Positions 32,226 through 44,107 of a stretch of DNA of 64,000 nt are shown in pieces (within the stretch, counting starts at the first letter, position 1; every line of letters begins with the position of its first letter). The stretch is taken from the NCBI GenBank assembly GCA_022264855.1, contig JABYQU010000012.1, forward strand, positions 496,001-560,000. Reading direction: 5' to 3'. A program made the translations under genes and the position numbers. Under the pieces are notes generated by a model. The model did no database searches. It had not been told where the DNA came from and saw nothing but the letters and a program-made list of their open reading frames with translations. This stretch comes from Lenzites betulinus. Lineage: Eukaryota > Basidiomycota > Agaricomycetes > Polyporales > Polyporaceae.

Positions 32226-32440
32226 TGTCACCGTTTGAACTGCGTTTGGCCCGCGGTGGCGCGGCGCAGTATCTGAATATTCTTTACCACTCAACCTAGC
32301 GCCCGTGTACGGCACCGGGCAATAGGCGCCCCAGCTGACATCACTAGTAGTAGTCGCGTGTTTCCGACTAGAATCCGGTTTCCCTGTAACCATGAGGATG
32401 GTGCTTTACAGCTTTCCACGATCCCTCGAGCGCAGTGCAG
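32226..32440 (+). repeat. About 190-bp repeated segment, copy 2
   Basis: Direct repeat of 27556-27735. It lies after the partial block rather than before it, so the order of the two segments is swapped relative to copy 1. Between its end and 32888 I see no gene. Confidence 0.75.
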
Positions 32441-32888
32441 TCTTGGTCAGCCCCCTCTATACTACATCCGAGTCTATATGGAGAGCCTCCTCTGAGTCAG
32501 ATTCAAATTCCGTATCAATACCTGAACATCAGTACTTGCTCAGTGATCGTGCACAACCACCGGCTAGCTATCCGCCCAGCTCAGTATCATACTCGACCAT
32601 GATCTGGAGCGTTTTGGTACCTTGTTGCTACTACATTGGACTCGCGGACTTGCCTAGGTCTACCAGAAAGTCCGGGGCATCGCTAGGTGCACGAAGTCGA
32701 GCAACCTATGTACAAAGTTCAACTGTGGCACTCCATAATGTGCTGCTGTACCGGAATCCGGAAAACGCATTTCCGTATGTCATTCGTAAGCTACGAGAAG
32801 CTTGGGAGCCTTGCTTCGTTCAACGTCACCATCGCCGCGATGACTAACGTTCAAACGATACTGCGTCTTTGGCATCCTGCCCAGCTGG

Positions 32889-32896
32889 TATATAAG
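32889..32896 (+). promoter_or_regulatory. TATA box of Old Yellow Enzyme gene
   Basis: TATATAAG lies 99 bases before the ATG and is followed by a C-rich leader (CCCCTCCCAACCTCACACAC), a typical fungal core promoter arrangement. Confidence 0.65.
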
Positions 32897-32994
32897 CTGA
32901 GGCCGCAGAACAACATACCTCAGAACAGCAGCACTCTGATATTCCCCTCCCAACCTCACACACACACCTCGCCGCCAACTTCAGCTTCACCAAT

Positions 32995-34389
32995 ATGGTC
33001 CAAACCAACCCAGTCCCCAAGCTCTTCCAGCCCGTCCAGGTCGGCGACCTCACACTCAACCACCGCGTCGTGCTCGCACCCCTCACCCGTCTGCGGGCCA
33101 ACGACAAGCACGTACATGGAGATATGGCCGTCCGGTACTACGGGCAGCGCGCGTCGGTCCCCGGCACGCTCCTGATCACCGAGGCCACGTACATCGCACC
33201 CTGGGCTGGCAGCATCTCAGTGCACGCCCCCGGTGTATGGAGTGATGACCAGGTCGCCGCCTGGAAACGCGTAAGCACCGCTCTTAGCAAATTTGCTCTC
33301 GATTCCGTACCGAACGACGGCTGTGCAGGTCGCGGACGCGGTCCACTCGAAGGGGTCGTATATCTTCATGCAGATATGGGCGATTGGGCGTGCCACCGAC
33401 CCCGCAGAGCTCGCGAAGGACGGCGACTACCCGTACATCGCTCCCTCCGCTGTGCCGCTGGCAGGCAGCGATGTTGCTCCTCGGCCAATGACGGTTGCTG
33501 GTGAGCGTCTTAACGCACGATAGCGACGAATATGATGCTCACAACGAGTTATAGAAATCCAGCAACACATCGATGGCTTCGTCACGGCAGCGAAGAGTGC
33601 TGTCTTCCGTGCAGGCTTCGACGGCGTCGAGGTGCACTCTGCGCATGGCTATTTGCTCGACCAGTTCCTGCAGGACAGCACGAACAAGCGGACGGACGAC
33701 TACGGCGGCTCGGTCGAGAACAAGGCCCGTTTCCCGCTCGCGGTCATCGACGCGGTCACCAAGGCTATCGGCGAGAAGCGCACGGCAGTTCGTATCAGCC
33801 CATGGAGTGCCTGGAATGGTGCATGGTCTCCCTGGAAGTGTACGTTTCGTACAGCATGCTAACATAGTGTTGTGCTACAGATGTGGGCGTTGCCGACCAG
33901 ATCCCGACTTTCACGTATTTCGTCTCGCGCCTTGCGCAGGACCACCCGAACCTTGCCTACCTCTCCATTGTGGAGCCCGGTCTTTCGGCGGGCGAGGACA
34001 AGGCCATCGAGGAGGGAGAGGTAAGTTTCTCATCACCCTCTTACCATGTGAATCCGAAGCTGATCTGTACATGCAGACGAACGACTTCATTCGCAAGCTA
34101 TGGCTCCCGCGGACACTGATCTCCGCCGGCCGCTACACTCGCGAGTCTGCTATTCAGAAAGCCGAGGAGACGGGAGAGCTGATCGCCTTCGGGCGGCGAT
34201 TCCTGAGCAACGTATGTCTTACCTTTTACTGTCGCGCATGGCAACAACTCACTGTTCGGTGTATAGCCCGACCTTCCGTTCAGGTTGCGCAATAATCTCC
34301 CTCTCACGAAGTGGTCTCGCGACGTTTATTATACGCCCGAGGACCCCCATGGGTACATCGACTACACTACATACGACGGCAAGCTGTAA
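32995..34389 (+). CDS. Old Yellow Enzyme-family NADPH:flavin oxidoreductase
   Basis: An FMN-dependent ene-reductase of the OYE family, which reduces activated C=C bonds of enones and similar compounds. The N-terminus, [20 protein letters not shown] then PLTRLRA, is the usual first FMN-barrel strand. WAIGRATDP, the motif [12 protein letters not shown] then [10 protein letters not shown], and ISPWSAWN are diagnostic. Six exons with introns at 33271-33328, 33501-33554, 33819-33880, 34021-34076 and 34212-34266. The third intron, with donor GTGCATGG, restores [18 protein letters not shown], which aligns position by position with the family. It ends [13 protein letters not shown], a normal OYE terminus. 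The gene looks intact, about 370 residues. Likely roles are detoxification or secondary metabolism; the substrate is unknown. Confidence 0.93.
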
Positions 34390-34713
34390 AGGACCTTGCT
34401 CCTTCGACGTCGTAGCGACATCGCACTAGACTATTTACGGGACGGTACTATCATGCACACTAGCATATTCTACCATATGGTAATAGATAATCAATATCAC
34501 CTCAGCCGCGTTACTCAGTACGACAATGTCCAAGTTCCAAAATGGCTGGGTGTAAAAGACCCCGACATAATCTGCAGGTGCATAAATTCACCCAGAAGCC
34601 AATATGAAGAAGCACAGCGAGTGAATCATAGTTCAGGTATTACGAGTACAGCGTAGAGTACAGCACCAGTCTGACAGTAAAGTACAACAAACATACAATG
34701 GCGACAAGCAGCC
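34390..34713. other. Convergent 3' intergenic region
   Basis: Lies between the stop codons of the OYE gene and the membrane-protein gene. No ORF worth calling. Confidence 0.45.
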
Positions 34714-35996
34714 CTACTCAGCCTTCTCGAGTGCGTCCTGCGACTCCTCCGCGCCCGCGCCGAAACCGGAATCGGAGAGCGCGAACTCGGACGTGAACCG
34801 CACGTCCGACGGCGGGTGCTTCGCGCCGTGGCCACCGCCACCCCCGGCACCGATCGAAAGCGGCCCTCCCGAGCGAACGCGCAACGATGTGAGCGTTTGG
34901 TCCATCGTGTCCTTTGTCCACGCTGTCCCATCTGCCACGCGGTAGATAATAAGATATGTCGCAATGGGCTGGGGTATGTGTCAGTATTCGTGCCAAGGTG
35001 ATGAAGCATAGAGCGGGCACATACCTGCGCGCCAGACGCGAACCCGAGCCAGATCTGGTTAATGGGCGCGTTCATCGCGTACGAGACGAGGAAGGCGATG
35101 GCGAACGCAGAGTAGAGCGCGGCGGACTCGACGATGAGCGCGGCGAGCGAGAGGTACTGCTGCGCATGCGCGGCGGGGAGGTGCGCGAGGTGCGTGCGGC
35201 GGTACGCGAGCAGGCGCGCGATGATGAGCGCGGTGAGCACGATGTTCACGCCGAGCGAGATCGTGTAGTAGGCCGTGCCGTACGCGAGCGGCTGCTTGCT
35301 GTAGAGCGAGAGCCCGGGGTGGCTTGACTGGAGCGTCCAGAGTGTGCCCATCACTGCGGGAGGCGCGCGGGAGGTCAAAATCAGGAAGCGCGGCGCGGTG
35401 ATTTTGAAGGGACGTACCGAAGGAGGCGACGAGCATGAGGAAGGGAACGAGGTTCACGAGGTACGCGGTCGTCCGCCCTGACGCGGTCCAGATGATCCAG
35501 CTGCGCCAGAGCTTGAATGGCGCGTCAGATAGACGTTCTGACTCGTGCAGAAGCCGTACGCACCATGAGAGTGTCACACATGAAGGTCATGACGAAGAGT
35601 GTGGCGTAGAAGATGACGTTGATGGGGAGGTTCTGGGTATCGAGGAAGTACTGCCATGGGCCAGTGGGGTAGTTGCGGTTCTCAATGTAGAGCTCCTGTA
35701 CGGTGCGCGCCTGGACGACGGCGAACATGGTTTCGACAATGAGGAGGACAGAGATGTAGGCGAGCAGGAAGATGGTGCGCCATCCGCGGTGTCGCTGCTT
35801 CCAGAGATAGAGGGCACACGATGTCCAGAGGACGAGGTGCACGCCTGTACAACAGTCAGGAAAGGAAGGCACAATCGCAAATGTGGAGGAAAGTACCGTA
35901 GCCTACACCCGCGACAAAGTCGCCGGCGAGGAAGAAGCGTTCGAGTTCAATCGTGTTCTCGTCCTCGTTGGGACCATAGTATGGTGTTGCGGCCAT
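34714..35996 (-). CDS. Multi-pass membrane protein of basidiomycete type
   Basis: Begins MAATPYYGPNEDENTIELER and continues with several hydrophobic helices (for example VHLVLWTSCALYLW, TIFLLAYISVLLIVE, INVIFYATLFVMTFMCD, NIVLTALIIARLL and YSAFAIAFLVSYAM). It fits the uncharacterised seven-helix proteins common in agaricomycetes. The C-terminal tail is Gly/Ser-rich and acidic, ending EESQDALEKAE. Frames 35525-35872, 35059-35577, 34626-35378 and 34714-34938 form the exons; introns lie near 35870, 35555, 35390 and 35020-34970. Function unknown; transporter or receptor cannot be told apart from sequence alone. Confidence 0.75.
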
Positions 35997-38426
35997 GGGG
36001 AATCACGGGAGTAGAGGGTATGTACAAACGAGCGACTGCCCAGCGGGGACTTGAGAACATGGCCGGGAGAAACGAGGCGTGCTTATATTTGCTGGACCCG
36101 GAAGATGGGGACGCGAGGACAGAATATGCTGGCGGCTGGACGGTCGCGAGCAAGTACGATCGGGTGGACGATCGGAAACGCGCCGCGCGCCCTCCCATTG
36201 GCCCGCGCTCGCATTCTCACCCCTTTCCACCCCGCGCCTCCGCGCCGACAGGTGGCTGTGCACAAACTTAAGGGTCTTAGCACGTTCTCGGCATTCAGCG
36301 CTCAGCGACTAAGGCACCGCCAACGGTGCCCACAGAGCCCCCGCCGCGCCTTCTGTGATCTCTGTGTTTTCAGAACTCGATTCTCGCAGCCCGAAGGAAT
36401 CCTCGAGGACGTCGGGACGACCTTACGGGAGATCAAGGACCTGCCAGGGAGCGGAGTCGGGTAGCGGAATCCCTTCCAAGCCCTCGTTGCTGCGCTGATA
36501 TACATCGATAACCCAGATCTCACGGTGTTCCTGGCGTGATCCCGACCCCGCATTGCTCTTTTCATGCGCAAGACGTTGCCGGCTTTCTCCGTGATATATT
36601 GGCGAACTACATTGGCTAACTGAACCGGCTGAGCTTGCAGAAGACATATGGGGAGGCTTGTCAGATGCTCGCGCTCTTGACGCGTGATCATGCGGTGTGG
36701 AGGAAGAGAAACCATATGCAATGCAACCTTCGCCCGTCGGAGCGCTAGCTGGAATTAACCGGTTTAGGGTGGCTTGCACCGCATCATGCATTTATCCAGA
36801 GAACCACGCTCGCAGAATGATCTGCAGAAAGCATATACGGAACTTCGGCCATGCTTGTAGCGGCGAACGCCCGATGCTAGCGCGTCGACGCCCGCTGTCA
36901 AGTCCCCAACTTTGCTACTGGAGCCTGCTAGCTCCGTCTCCACGTCTACGCATAACGCCGCTGAACGCATCCAACGCCGCTACAGCCTGCAGATGCTCCG
37001 CTGAAGTTTAATCGCGGATCTCCACACCCTATCCTTAGGACGCACAGCTGTACGTCGAACAACTGTCATACTGTCAATCAGGAAGAGGCTCCTCCTACTA
37101 GTGTGCGCTGACAGTACTAGTGATGTCCCGCATCGCACTCCTCCGATTGCTGCGGTGGTGCCGCCTCAGTACTCTGGGGATATCGATGTGTATCCAGAGT
37201 CCGCGAATATTATGTAGGATAGAAGATATAGGGATGACGTGAGGAGATTCGGGCGAGGCGCCATTGAACGCATGCCAGAACGTTAAAACGTTCACGTCCT
37301 TTGCGAAGTCGGAACTATCGTCATTTGTCTGTTAAAAACCTCCTCTCGTCCGCGGGATTCCCCTTCCACATCATCGTGCAGCCCGGCCGCATTGTCGTTT
37401 GACAATATCCCCAGTAGGTAAATTAGTACTCGGTGGACTCCTGCCAGTGCAGTGGCCATCCGACTAGTTCGCATCCAGCATAATCCGCGCTCTGTGCACC
37501 ATATCACCAGCCTGAGTGCGTACTAGCATCGATGCGCCCGTGCCCCTGGCCAGAGTGCCCGACCGTGCTCACCGACGGTAACAGGAACACCCCATGATAT
37601 ATTATACTGACATGAGTACCTCCGGCGGGGCCGTGGCCGCGACCATTGCCTCCGCCTCCAGGGTCCTGCGCGCGAGCTAACCTTCCCCGCCCCCTGTCGT
37701 CCAAACGCGGCACTAATTGCCGTCGAGATCTCGCTGCAGATCTCGCGCGGTGTCCAGTTGTCGCACAGGTGCCCGGCGAATAACGTTGATGGATCACGGA
37801 TCGCGATTCACACGGGTCGGTCAATACATGCGTGCTGCGCACATGCTGCGATGATACGTCCGCCTTCCCCGCATGCACATCTGCCATCTGTCGTGCGGGT
37901 GCTGAGTAGAGAGCGGTGAGCGGACCTCGGCCGCACACGAAGGACAAAGAGGAAGAGGAAATAAGGAGATTTATTGAAGCCATGATTCGAACAGAAGATC
38001 GTCGCCGGAAAAGAGCAGCCTCTCGGACAGTCCAGTTCTGAGAGCCGAAGCGTTAATAGCGCTAAGCCACGAGCAATACAAGACACTATAATACTTTACT
38101 ATGGTACACGCTGCTGTACGGATACTTGTGCGGCATACGGGTCTTCTCGGAGGGATCTCGGCGCGCGAAGCAGTGCCGCGTGCGAGAGCAAGGGGGAGGT
38201 ATGCGGGATGCGGCGGTGACGGATATTAAGGCCCCAGCGAGGGGCGCGCGGACACGGTGGGAAGCCGGATTCGAGAGCGTGCAAACGAGAGCTGGGAGCC
38301 GGAGGTCGTGTATGTACATAGACAAACATAATTCGACAACGGCGACGACGAGGAAGACTACAGGGGAAACGAAACGGTCCGGGCGAACGTTTGAGCGAGC
38401 CAGCGAAGGCGACCGAGGCTGCGCAT
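35997..38426. other. Long stretch with a possible minus-strand remnant
   Basis: At 36423-36791 and 36302-36721 two overlapping minus-strand frames each look partly protein-like (QLANVVRQYITEKAGNVL in one, EIWVIDVYQRSNEGLEGIP in the other). They would join with a single frame change, suggesting a decayed gene. No family recognised. The remainder (36800-38426) shows no gene; the 3' UTR of the RAPTOR gene must lie at its right end. Confidence 0.35.
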
Positions 38427-41400
38427 CTATGACACTGATGGGAGCTTGCAGCCCATGATGCGGACTGAGACGCGGGTTAGCGGGGTGCTCATATATTACG
38501 GCGGACGAAAGGGACGAAAGGGAAGAGGATGAAGACTCACTTGTGCCGTCCCATGAGCCGACGCCGTACACCATCTCGCGCGGGTGGAACGCGAGACTGC
38601 TCGTGCGTGGCGTGAATGGCGTCGTCGACTCGCGCGGCGGCGGAATCGTTAGCCCCGTCGTGAGCGACCCGAGCATGCGCGTCGTCGCGAGCGAGTGCAC
38701 TTCCGTACGCTGCGTGCGCCAGTTCGTGTTCATCAGCGAGGACGTCCTGTGCGCGCAGGCTGTCAGCGGCGGCACGGCACGTGTAGAGAAAGATGGAGAC
38801 GTACGCGGCAAAGACTTCTGTCTGTTCGTGCACGTCGAACGCGGAGAGCCCCTGGGAGAACAGGTCCCACGTCTGTACGGGCATGTCGCCTCCGCGGAGG
38901 TCGTAGAGTTTGACTTCCCCGTCGGTGCTGTGCGGCAGAAGGCCTGTCAGTGACCGGTAGGAGGAAACTTGCGCCTAGAGACGACGCGTACCTGCCAGAG
39001 AGGAACTGTCCTGTAATCGTGGGATGCCATTTGACGTTCTGCACCCAGGACGGGTGCTGGTGATACGATCTGACAACCGCCTCGTGCCGCCGGTCGAAGA
39101 TCTTGACGGCGCCGTCCGCGAAGCCAGCCAGGAACCTCGACGAAGAGCCAGTATCAGACATGAGCGCAGTCACCGGGCTCTCTGCATTCGTTTCCAGGTC
39201 CTGTGGGCGGCGGTGACATGAGAATACGACTGCGCACCTCACGAAACGCACTCACCATGATTTGGCTCTCAGTGTGCGCGTCCCACACGCGAACGATGCG
39301 GGAGTCGCCGCCCACGAGGAGCGTGCCGCCCGTCTGTTTCCAGTCCGTCACGACACCACTCCCCCGCTTGACGTTCAGAACCTCGTTCAGCCCGCGGAAC
39401 GCGCTGACCATCTGCACCGGGCCGTTGCAGAGATTTGGGTCGTAGTTCCGGTAGAGGCGAATCATTCCGTCCGCTGACAGATCGCAGATCGCGGATCAGT
39501 AACGCGCCGTGGCGCTCGAGAGAAGGTTGCGACATACCAGCACCAGTGAGAATGATCCCTCCCACATCCTGGTTGATGATGTGCAGGGACGTGATGCTGG
39601 TGCCTCTGGGATTGCCGTTGAAAAACCGGTTCAGCGGCCTCCGCTTGATCCAGTCCCACACACTGTAATGAACGTGAGTTGGGACAAGTGATGTGAACGA
39701 GCCGTGTGGGCACATACGTAACCATGTCCGACTCGTTGGCGATGACGAGGTGTGGGTCGAATGCGTGGAAGGCCAACGACAGCGGGAGCCCGTTGATCTG
39801 GATCGTAGGCACCGGCCTGTCCCATCTGCACTTCGCTATCGTCGAGTGTCAATATTGACAGATAGCAACCGAGATATCTGGCGAGCGGCCACTCACGTGC
39901 TTCCAGAGACTGTTTGTGGGTGTCCTCCAGCACCTTCTCGTTCCGCTGCTGGCGCCAGACCTGATAGTTGTACTGCACGCTGCCCGGCTCATCCGCCTCC
40001 GGTTGCTAAAATAACGCGACATTGTCAGCGGGCGCGCGCAACAACCTCCCGGAACACTCACTCTCATCTGCGGTTCCTTGAAGTATTCGCAGCACCAGTC
40101 GTAGAACCGACTTTTCAGTGGCAGGACATCGCGCAAACCCACGCCGGTGCCGAGACCGAGGATGATGCTCGAGTCCATGGAGAACGTGCTGCCGGACGGG
40201 CTGGCTCCACCGTTGAACCCATCGCGATGGTGTACGTGGCCATGGTGTCGGTTGTGGCCGCTGGCACGACGGCGAGCGAGTAGCCGTTCCATGTCTTCTG
40301 CCATCAACGCATCCATAACGTTCCATGGCATGAATGCCATCGTGGGCGACTCCGGCTCCTGCTGGGAAGACGCCGCGGAGTGAGACGCAGGGACTGAACG
40401 TAAGAAGCCGTCATCTGGACTCTCGGGCCGCGAGTACGGGGACGTGTATTGCGCAAAGTTCAGATTCGGTGAAGGGGGTCGTGAGACGCCCTCCACGACC
40501 TCTGTCCGTTCCTGGGCGCGTTCGAGGTGTTGGGGCCGAGGTGACGACCGGCCATCCTCTAGCGAAGGGAACGCGATGTTTCCCGCGAGACTCCTCAACG
40601 CATTTGCGAATGAAGAGGTACGCCGCAGCGTGCTCGAAACGCCATTGGATATAGTGCTCGACATCGTCTCGCTGCGTGTCAACGGGGGACGACCTCCCGG
40701 AGAGAGAGGAAGCTGCGATCCGTGCTGGGCGGACTGGTTCGACGGAGCCCGTTGCCGTGTGCCATTAGGAGCAGACTTAGCGTCTGTCGCCGCCGTGGTA
40801 GGCGGGCGATTGAGCGTCGTGCTGTTCAGCCTCGTGAATGGAGATTCCAGCAGCAGCGCCATGATGTAGTCCACAATCGTCTGCGCGTTCGTCGCGACTT
40901 CCTGGTACGGATCCACGGAGAGCTCGAGCAGGATCGAGAATATTGTGAATAGTGACGACAGCAAGACGCGGTTCTCCGCGCGGTAGTCCTCGTCGTCCGC
41001 GAAGCTGTCCAGCCACTCGCTGAGCGCGATAGCGGCGACGTCATCGTCTGGGTGCTGGTTCTCCACGCCCTCCTTCCACCGCCGGTGCTCTTCCCAGTAG
41101 ATCCAGGCGCAGACGATGAAGTACCCACGCCATTCCTTGACAAGACAGCTGATGAGCACGAGCAGTTCCTTCCGCACCATGGGGCTAGCGTCTTCCTTGA
41201 TCGCCAGCGCCGCCCCTGTCACGACTGCGACTTCCATCCGGAAGTGATCCCGCTCCTCGAGCTGATACATCGTCCCGCTTCCGCCGCCGCCGAGCTTGTT
41301 GGGATCTGCAGCGCCGGACGCACCTAGGAAGGTGCTGAGCGCATACAATGCCGCGCTGCGCACCTCCGGCGAGTCGTCGGAGAGGAGCGCAATCATCTTG

Positions 41401-43650
41401 TCCTGGTAGGCGTTGTCGACGCTGTATACCCTGACATCATCGTTTCCGTCCCAGATCTGCGCAATGCACAGCGCGGACCACTGGCGGAGAAGGAAGTCGT
41501 CCTCGTCGATGTGGTGGAAGCATGCATCCACAATATGCTCGCGCCAGCAAGCGTTCTGACCCTGTGGATAGTCCCGGGCTATCGTTGAGAGAATGAAGGC
41601 GCACATCGCTTTGTGTTCTGAGCCATTCGGGAACAACCCTTGCCGTGTATCCTCCTGCCCTGCGAGCGCAGTCGCGAAATACTTGTACCCCTGGTTGTTG
41701 TACAGGTCGACCTGGCAGCTGGGATCTACGGCGGAGATACGCGCCCATATAAAGATCAGGACGGGCTTCAGGTCCTGGCCGGCGGCTTGGAGGAGGCGAG
41801 CGATGTACGGGAAAATGCCAATCGTGAGAGCGAGATGTACCGCCCACGGTCCCAGGTCAACGAACTGTGATAGTAGAATCAAGGCCCGTAGTCGATGTGG
41901 CTGTGACAGCAGAACTTGCAGGACAATGGGAAGCTGATCCGGGGGTTTGCGAGGAACCAGATGGTGGTCGCTCTGCTCCAGACTGTTTGCCGGGTACGGG
42001 GCGAGGTCAGCGGAACTGTCAAGGCCAAGTTGGTCCGAGGGCTGCTGCAAAGGCAAGGAAAGAGGACCAGGCTTTGTGAGCGCGGACCCACCGCGAGAAA
42101 TCCAGACCTCGAATGCGGTAAGTTGATCGGTGAAGAACCTGCTTGGAATGTACGTGTACTGCTTCTCGCCAGTAGCCGTTGACGCCCCGGCTTGGGCGGT
42201 CTGGTCACTTCTAGCGGCCTGCCTTCGGTTGCGTGTGCTGAGCGAAATGTCCTTCGAAACGGTAGTACCTACGTTCTTCAGGAGATCGGGGAGCTGGCGG
42301 AGGCACGCGTCTACAGCCAAATCCCAAGAAGCCCACAAGGGATGAGTGTTGGTAGGAGGGAGCGGCGGGTATGTGTGCGGCGTGCAGTGGTAGTTCTTCA
42401 TGATACGCTCGGCTAGGAGGAAGTTGCGGAAGAGAGAAGCGATGAGCAAGTCGGACCGGTAGAGTCGCGTGAATACCTCGCGGGGGAAGGTAGTCCACGC
42501 GATGGTGTCCGTAATTGCGGTGAAGATCCAGTTCAACTCCCCCAGCGGGGTTCGTCGATCCTTGAGGTCGCCGGGCAACTGCATCACCTGGTCCGATGAA
42601 ATATCGTTGGGGAGTTGGTTATTAAGCAGGAAGTAGCGCAGCGCGATGTCAATGGGCGAGGTCAGACACGCGCTGAAGAGGTCGGCAGGAAGCTCCGGAC
42701 ACGAGGGTAGCTGCTCATCAGCTGCGCACGCCGCAAGCTGAATGCACTCCGAATACGGGGGTACACCCTCAGGATAGCCACCCCCGTGCAACCTGGCGTC
42801 GTTGTCGCGCTGCTCCGCGAACCTGACGAAGTTGTTGAGTAGGTTTCCAGCAGAAGAGCAGTCCCAGATGAAGATGGAAGGAGAGCGGAGCCAGCTCTGA
42901 ATTTCCTGGAGGGCGATGGGAATATACTGCGTGTAGTTACGGTTGAAGCACCAGAGTTCGCCGCTGGGTGTGGGCTTCGGTACTCCGTGGCCATTGTAGT
43001 GAAACAGCACTGCGTCGTCCACGGCCTGTTTCCGCATGCTGACGCATATCCGCTTCAGGTCTTCCTTTGAAGGGTCGAGGATAGGCTTGTAGGATATCTT
43101 CGGGTTGAGGCCCTCGAACTGGTGCTGTAGGTTCGTGCCAATGACTTCCAAGGCCTTCTGTGACGGCATAGTGTGAGGTTCCACCCAGGCTTCGAGATAA
43201 GCACAGGGGTTTGTCTTGATGACATCCGGGGGATCGACATCGATGTTAAGGCAAAGAACGAGGGCAGCGTGTGCGGTTTTGATCTTGCCAGGGGCTGCAC
43301 GCCACGGTATCATCTTTGGGGTGCCGGGAGGGGGAGGCGTAGGATTCCCGCAAGTCAAATGTCGTTTTGCAGACCAGTAGGGGAGCATGGGGGCCGCGTC
43401 GGGAAGGTCAGTGCCGGACGTGCGCAAGTCAGCGTCGTATCCCCCGTTCATGCCTCTGGGACCGGTGTGACTTGAGGAGGGATCCGAGAGAGAACTGGAG
43501 CGGCGGTCGCGCTCTGTCTCGTCATCTATATCGCGATGTTCGAGGCGGCTATGGTGCCAACCATTGCTGCCTGCAGCAGCTTCGGCATTGGCAGTAAACG
43601 AATTGAATATGAGGCTTACCCTCTGCGTGTGGATGGTGGTGCCCGTTCAT
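38427..43650 (-). CDS. KOG1: RAPTOR/Kog1/Mip1, TORC1 scaffold subunit
   Basis: Recruits substrates to TOR complex 1 and links it to nutrient signals. The N-terminal conserved, caspase-like domain is clear: LVLCLNIDVDPPDVIKTNPC, DAVLFHYNGHGVPKPTPSGE and IFIWDCSSAGNLL. HEAT-like repeats follow (LSQFVDLGPWAVHLALTIGI, SPEVRSAALYALSTFLG), then a Ser-rich spacer and a C-terminal WD40 propeller (SRIVRVWDAHTESQIM, AVKIFDRRHEAVVRSYHQHP, YGVGSWDGT). The start at 43650 gives MNGHHHPHAEG, then an intron at 43571-43619 links to SNGWHHS. A further intron at 40006-40061 restores EPQMRQPEADEPGSVQYNYQ. The last exon gives SWDGTIRIMGCKLPSVS with a stop at 38427. At well over 1400 residues it has normal RAPTOR length; all domains are present. 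Confidence 0.95.
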
Positions 43651-44107
43651 CGCTCAAGCCTGAGCTCTAGAAGTAGAGTCAAAACCCCAGTCGCTGTGTA
43701 ACCCAGTAGCAGACCACCCGGAAAAACGCAAGTAGAGACAGCAACAGGAGCCCGTCCGTGAACGCGAGAGTCAAGTACGGTCCCGGGTGTATGGACCGAC
43801 TACAGTATGACGTCCTTCATCATCGGACTTTGAACATAAGCTTACTAGCGTTGTAGACAGTCAATCCTTTTCTTACTTCGGCTATGAAGGAATAATAAGC
43901 GACCGTATACGGCGCGCTCAGCAGCAAGTGCCTCTGTCTGACGCGTTTCCGCATGCCACCATTAGTACTGGTTTGAGCTCACCTCACAGCTTCCCTCACC
44001 CTCGTTCCTCGTTGTCTCTCGTCTGCTTCAGGGTAGTCCTCAGGCCCCCTTAGCCTGCTTCAAATCTTGGCTTCTACAGGCTTGGGACAACGCGTTCCAC
44101 TTGAATC
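43651..44107. promoter_or_regulatory. Divergent promoter between RAPTOR and dynactin genes
   Basis: 457 bp separate the two start codons, which point away from each other. No ORF. Pyrimidine-rich leader sequence (CTCACCCTCGTTCCTCGTTG) precedes the dynactin ATG. Confidence 0.55.

Noticed and set aside
37960..38075. tRNA-like sequence on the minus strand with GTTCGAATC
   Set aside because: The T-loop-like motif has no matching T-stem, acceptor stem or plausible anticodon arm.
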